Source of the DNA: Mesorhizobium sp.
GTDB lineage: Bacteria > Pseudomonadota > Alphaproteobacteria > Rhizobiales > Rhizobiaceae
NCBI GenBank assembly: GCA_019509685.1
Contig: JAEKLU010000222.1
Location: forward strand, 1-33,807
Direction of reading: 5' to 3'
DNA length: 33,807 bases
The translations under genes and the position numbers were made by a program. Of the stretch, positions 31,999-33,807 are shown piece after piece. The notes beneath the pieces are model-generated. The model was not told the origin of the DNA, ran no database searches, and saw only the letters and a list, made by a program, of their open reading frames with translations. The first letter of the stretch is position 1; each line of letters starts with the position of its first letter.

Positions 31999-33807
31999 TC
32001 ATTCGAGCGCCGCCTCCATGATGGCAACAAAATCATCGAACGAGCGATCCCCCCGAATCTCGATACGCGGAAGGTCGATGGGATCGCAATCGAGGTCCGC
32101 CGGCCCGTGTCTGCCGCCGAAACCGATCCGATAGCCGCATTCCTTGGCCAGCCGGCCAAGCCGTCGGTCAGTGACGGAGAAGGGTGCCGTGAACGCCGTG
32201 GTTGGCCGACCGGTCCACCGTTCGATGAACATGCGGGAGCGCAGGAGCTCGGCGGCCAGATCAGAGCTCGACAGACCATCGATCGCGCGATGTGTCGCCA
32301 TATGGCTTCCGAAGAACGCACCTTCGGCGGCGAGGCGTCGCACCGTCCCGGCGTCCATAAGCTGCGTCGACGGACCGCTGTCGGCGTCCCACTGTGCACT
32401 TTCACCCACCAAGTCCGTCACCAGGAATACTTCCGCGGTCAGGTCGTTCGCGCGTAAGGTCGGCCACGCATGGTCGGCAAAGTTCTGGAAGCCGTCATCG
32501 AAGGTGATGAGCACAGGGCGGCCAGCGAAAGGTTGACGGTTGGCGATGAACTGTTCCAGCTGCTCTGAACTAGTCGCGTGAAAGCCATTGGCGCGCAGCC
32601 ATGCCATCTGGCTAGCGAATGCGGCGGGCGTGAGCCGAAAACGGGCGAGCGCGGCCGGACCTTCATCGGCGACGCCGTGATACATGAGGACGGGGATACG
32701 CTCGCGCCGCTCGTTACGCGCGACGTCGCGGCGCAAGGCCCGCGCCCCGCCCCAGATGATATTTCGCGCGACCCCGATTTCGATGGGTGCGCGGAGCGGC
32801 ACATGATCAATCCTCGGTTCCGTCACCACATCGTTCGGTGACAGGCGGCGGAAGTGGTCTATGCGATATAGCTCGGTCTGGATCGACTGCTCGAGGACGA
32901 GGCCTTCGGTCGCTGCCAGCGTCTCCGAGATCGCTTGGGCACCGAATGTGTTCCAGTCGAAGCCCGTCCTTTCAACATTGTCACGTAGGACGAATGCGTG
33001 TGCGCTGATGAAACTGCCGCCAGGCGCCAACGCCTCAGCGAATTTTTTGGTGATGCGCCGCAACTCCGCGAGATCATCCAGATAGTAGAGCACTTCCGAA
33101 CAAAAGATCAGATCCATGTCACCCGGCAGCGTGTCCGCAGCGAAATCCAGCACGCCGAACTCAATGTTAGGCTGATCGCTGCATCGCGCACGAGCCCGTT
33201 CGATGGCTATGGCGGAGATGTCGGTTGCGGTCAAATGGCTCACACGCGGCGCCAGCTGCCGCGTGAAGTGGCCCTCCGCGCAGGCCAGCTCAAGCGCCCG
33301 TCCGATGGGACCGGCAGGCAGGATTTCGAGCTGCCGCTGATATTTTTCCTGCTCATAGAGCGAGCCGTAGTTCCACGGATCCTCGGTCGCGAAATAGCTG
33401 TTCCAGAAAGCCGTGCGATCATTCCTGTCCGCGGCCCGTGCTCGGCGCGGCGCGGCGGGAGGCTGTGCTGGTTCGGCGCGCGACCGGACCAGTTCCCGCG
33501 CTTCGGCGGCCAATTGGGCGAGCTTGCCGAAGTGACTGTCCGGATCGGACCGGCGTTCGGCTGTAGACAATGCCTCGGCTGCAAGCGTGTTTAACGTGTC
33601 GGCACCGGCGCCCTCCTGCGGCACAGTTGATCGTTCTGCAAGCCTTGCCGTACTGTCTGTAGGCCGCTCAGGGGGCACGACATTCTGGATCAACTCAATC
33701 CAATGATACCTTGTCACTGTCCCGAGCGCGCCAAACTGCACGACAGCCTCGATCTGGCCGTCGATCATCAGATAGGCATAAATTCGATCGATGCCTTCCG
33801 GGAGTTC
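31999..33807 (-). CDS. NodS-like methyltransferase / NodB-like deacetylase fusion, 5' end outside window
   Basis: The frame is open to the right edge, so the ATG at 33768 is internal and 602 residues are visible. Numbered from that ATG: a low-complexity Ala/Pro/Arg linker (about 95-118); a NodS-type SAM methyltransferase with FATEDPWNYGSLYEQEKY (126-143), motif I ALELACAEGHF (158-168), ATDISAIAIERARAR and FCSEVLYYLDD; then a CE4 deacetylase with LMYHGVAD (361-368), ITFDDGFQNF (421-430) for the catalytic Asp pair, GSHMATH (487-493) for the metal histidines, and TAPFS in place of the RxPY/G groove motif. NodS and NodB are separate enzymes in nodulation-factor synthesis; here similar activities are joined. 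The upstream part off-window is unknown. No other nod gene is present, so a general surface-glycan role is more likely. Confidence 0.88.
   Translation of the reverse strand, partial: ELPEGIDRIYAYLMIDGQIEAVVQFGALGTVTRYHWIELIQNVVPPERPTDSTARLAERSTVPQEGAGADTLNTLAAEALSTAERRSDPDSHFGKLAQLAAEARELVRSRAEPAQPPAAPRRARAADRNDRTAFWNSYFATEDPWNYGSLYEQEKYQRQLEILPAGPIGRALELACAEGHFTRQLAPRVSHLTATDISAIAIERARARCSDQPNIEFGVLDFAADTLPGDMDLIFCSEVLYYLDDLAELRRITKKFAEALAPGGSFISAHAFVLRDNVERTGFDWNTFGAQAISETLAATEGLVLEQSIQTELYRIDHFRRLSPNDVVTEPRIDHVPLRAPIEIGVARNIIWGGARALRRDVARNERRERIPVLMYHGVADEGPAALARFRLTPAAFASQMAWLRANGFHATSSEQLEQFIANRQPFAGRPVLITFDDGFQNFADHAWPTLRANDLTAEVFLVTDLVGESAQWDADSGPSTQLMDAGTVRRLAAEGAFFGSHMATHRAIDGLSSSDLAAELLRSRMFIERWTGRPTTAFTAPFSVTDRRLGRLAKECGYRIGFGGRHGPADLDCDPIDLPRIEIRGDRSFDDFVAIMEAALE

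Noticed and set aside
31999..33807. Nodulation gene cluster or symbiosis island
   Set aside because: Only NodS- and NodB-like domains occur, fused, with no nodA, nodC, nod box, nif gene, integrase or insertion sequence in the window.
1..33807. CRISPR arrays, tRNA, rRNA and riboswitches
   Set aside because: No regularly spaced direct repeats or recognisable RNA-gene sequences were found; gaps between genes are short.

Overview
The window is high-GC, densely packed DNA with short gaps, overlapping start/stop codons and GTG/TTG starts. It is most likely chromosome of a member of the Rhizobiales, probably a Mesorhizobium-like genome. The evidence is the protein families (rhizobial class III cyclases, NodS/NodB-like enzymes, dipeptide-type ABC operon) and a palindromic intergenic element of the rhizobial RIME type at 8463-8533. 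No rRNA, tRNA, CRISPR array, transposase or phage gene was seen. Both window edges cut genes.

Layout. (1) 3-3446: three glycosyltransferases in one tight operon, two MurG/GT28-like paralogs around a GT4 enzyme, meeting a convergent SAM methyltransferase (3430-4104). (2) 4179-8440: a possible small cysteine-rich protein, then a very unusual 904-residue ABC exporter-like protein, a stand-alone cyclic-nucleotide-binding protein and a metallo-beta-lactamase-fold hydrolase. (3) 8526-13069: a polysaccharide deacetylase and a GT4 glycosyltransferase (minus strand), divergent from a DUF3095 cyclase-like protein and a WbpA-type nucleotide-sugar dehydrogenase. (4) 13295-14635: a class III cyclase. (5) 14779-20748: a complete four-gene peptide-type ABC importer. 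(6) 20950-25912: a small methyltransferase, a frameshifted cyclase (pseudogene), a membrane protein, a GNAT acetyltransferase and an unrecognised 457-residue protein. (7) 25928-31198: two large divergent class III cyclases, one with TolB-like and TPR regions, one with zinc ribbons, an AAA ATPase and TPRs. (8) 31217-33807: a thioredoxin-fold redoxin and a truncated methyltransferase-deacetylase fusion.

The most interesting unit is 4367-8440. Its ABC protein keeps the exporter membrane domain, an LTGGQ signature and the SALD D-loop. It has lost the Walker A lysine, Q-loop glutamine, Walker B aspartate and glutamate, and the switch histidine. The stretch between Q-loop and signature is about 350 residues long and appears to hold three copies of the helical-subdomain module. 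A cNMP-binding protein follows 34 bp downstream and an MBL-fold hydrolase after that. Five class III cyclase-like genes lie within the same 34 kb. My inference is a cyclic-nucleotide-responsive, possibly non-ATPase ABC system tied to surface polysaccharide production. The sequence shows the parts. The circuit itself is a hypothesis.
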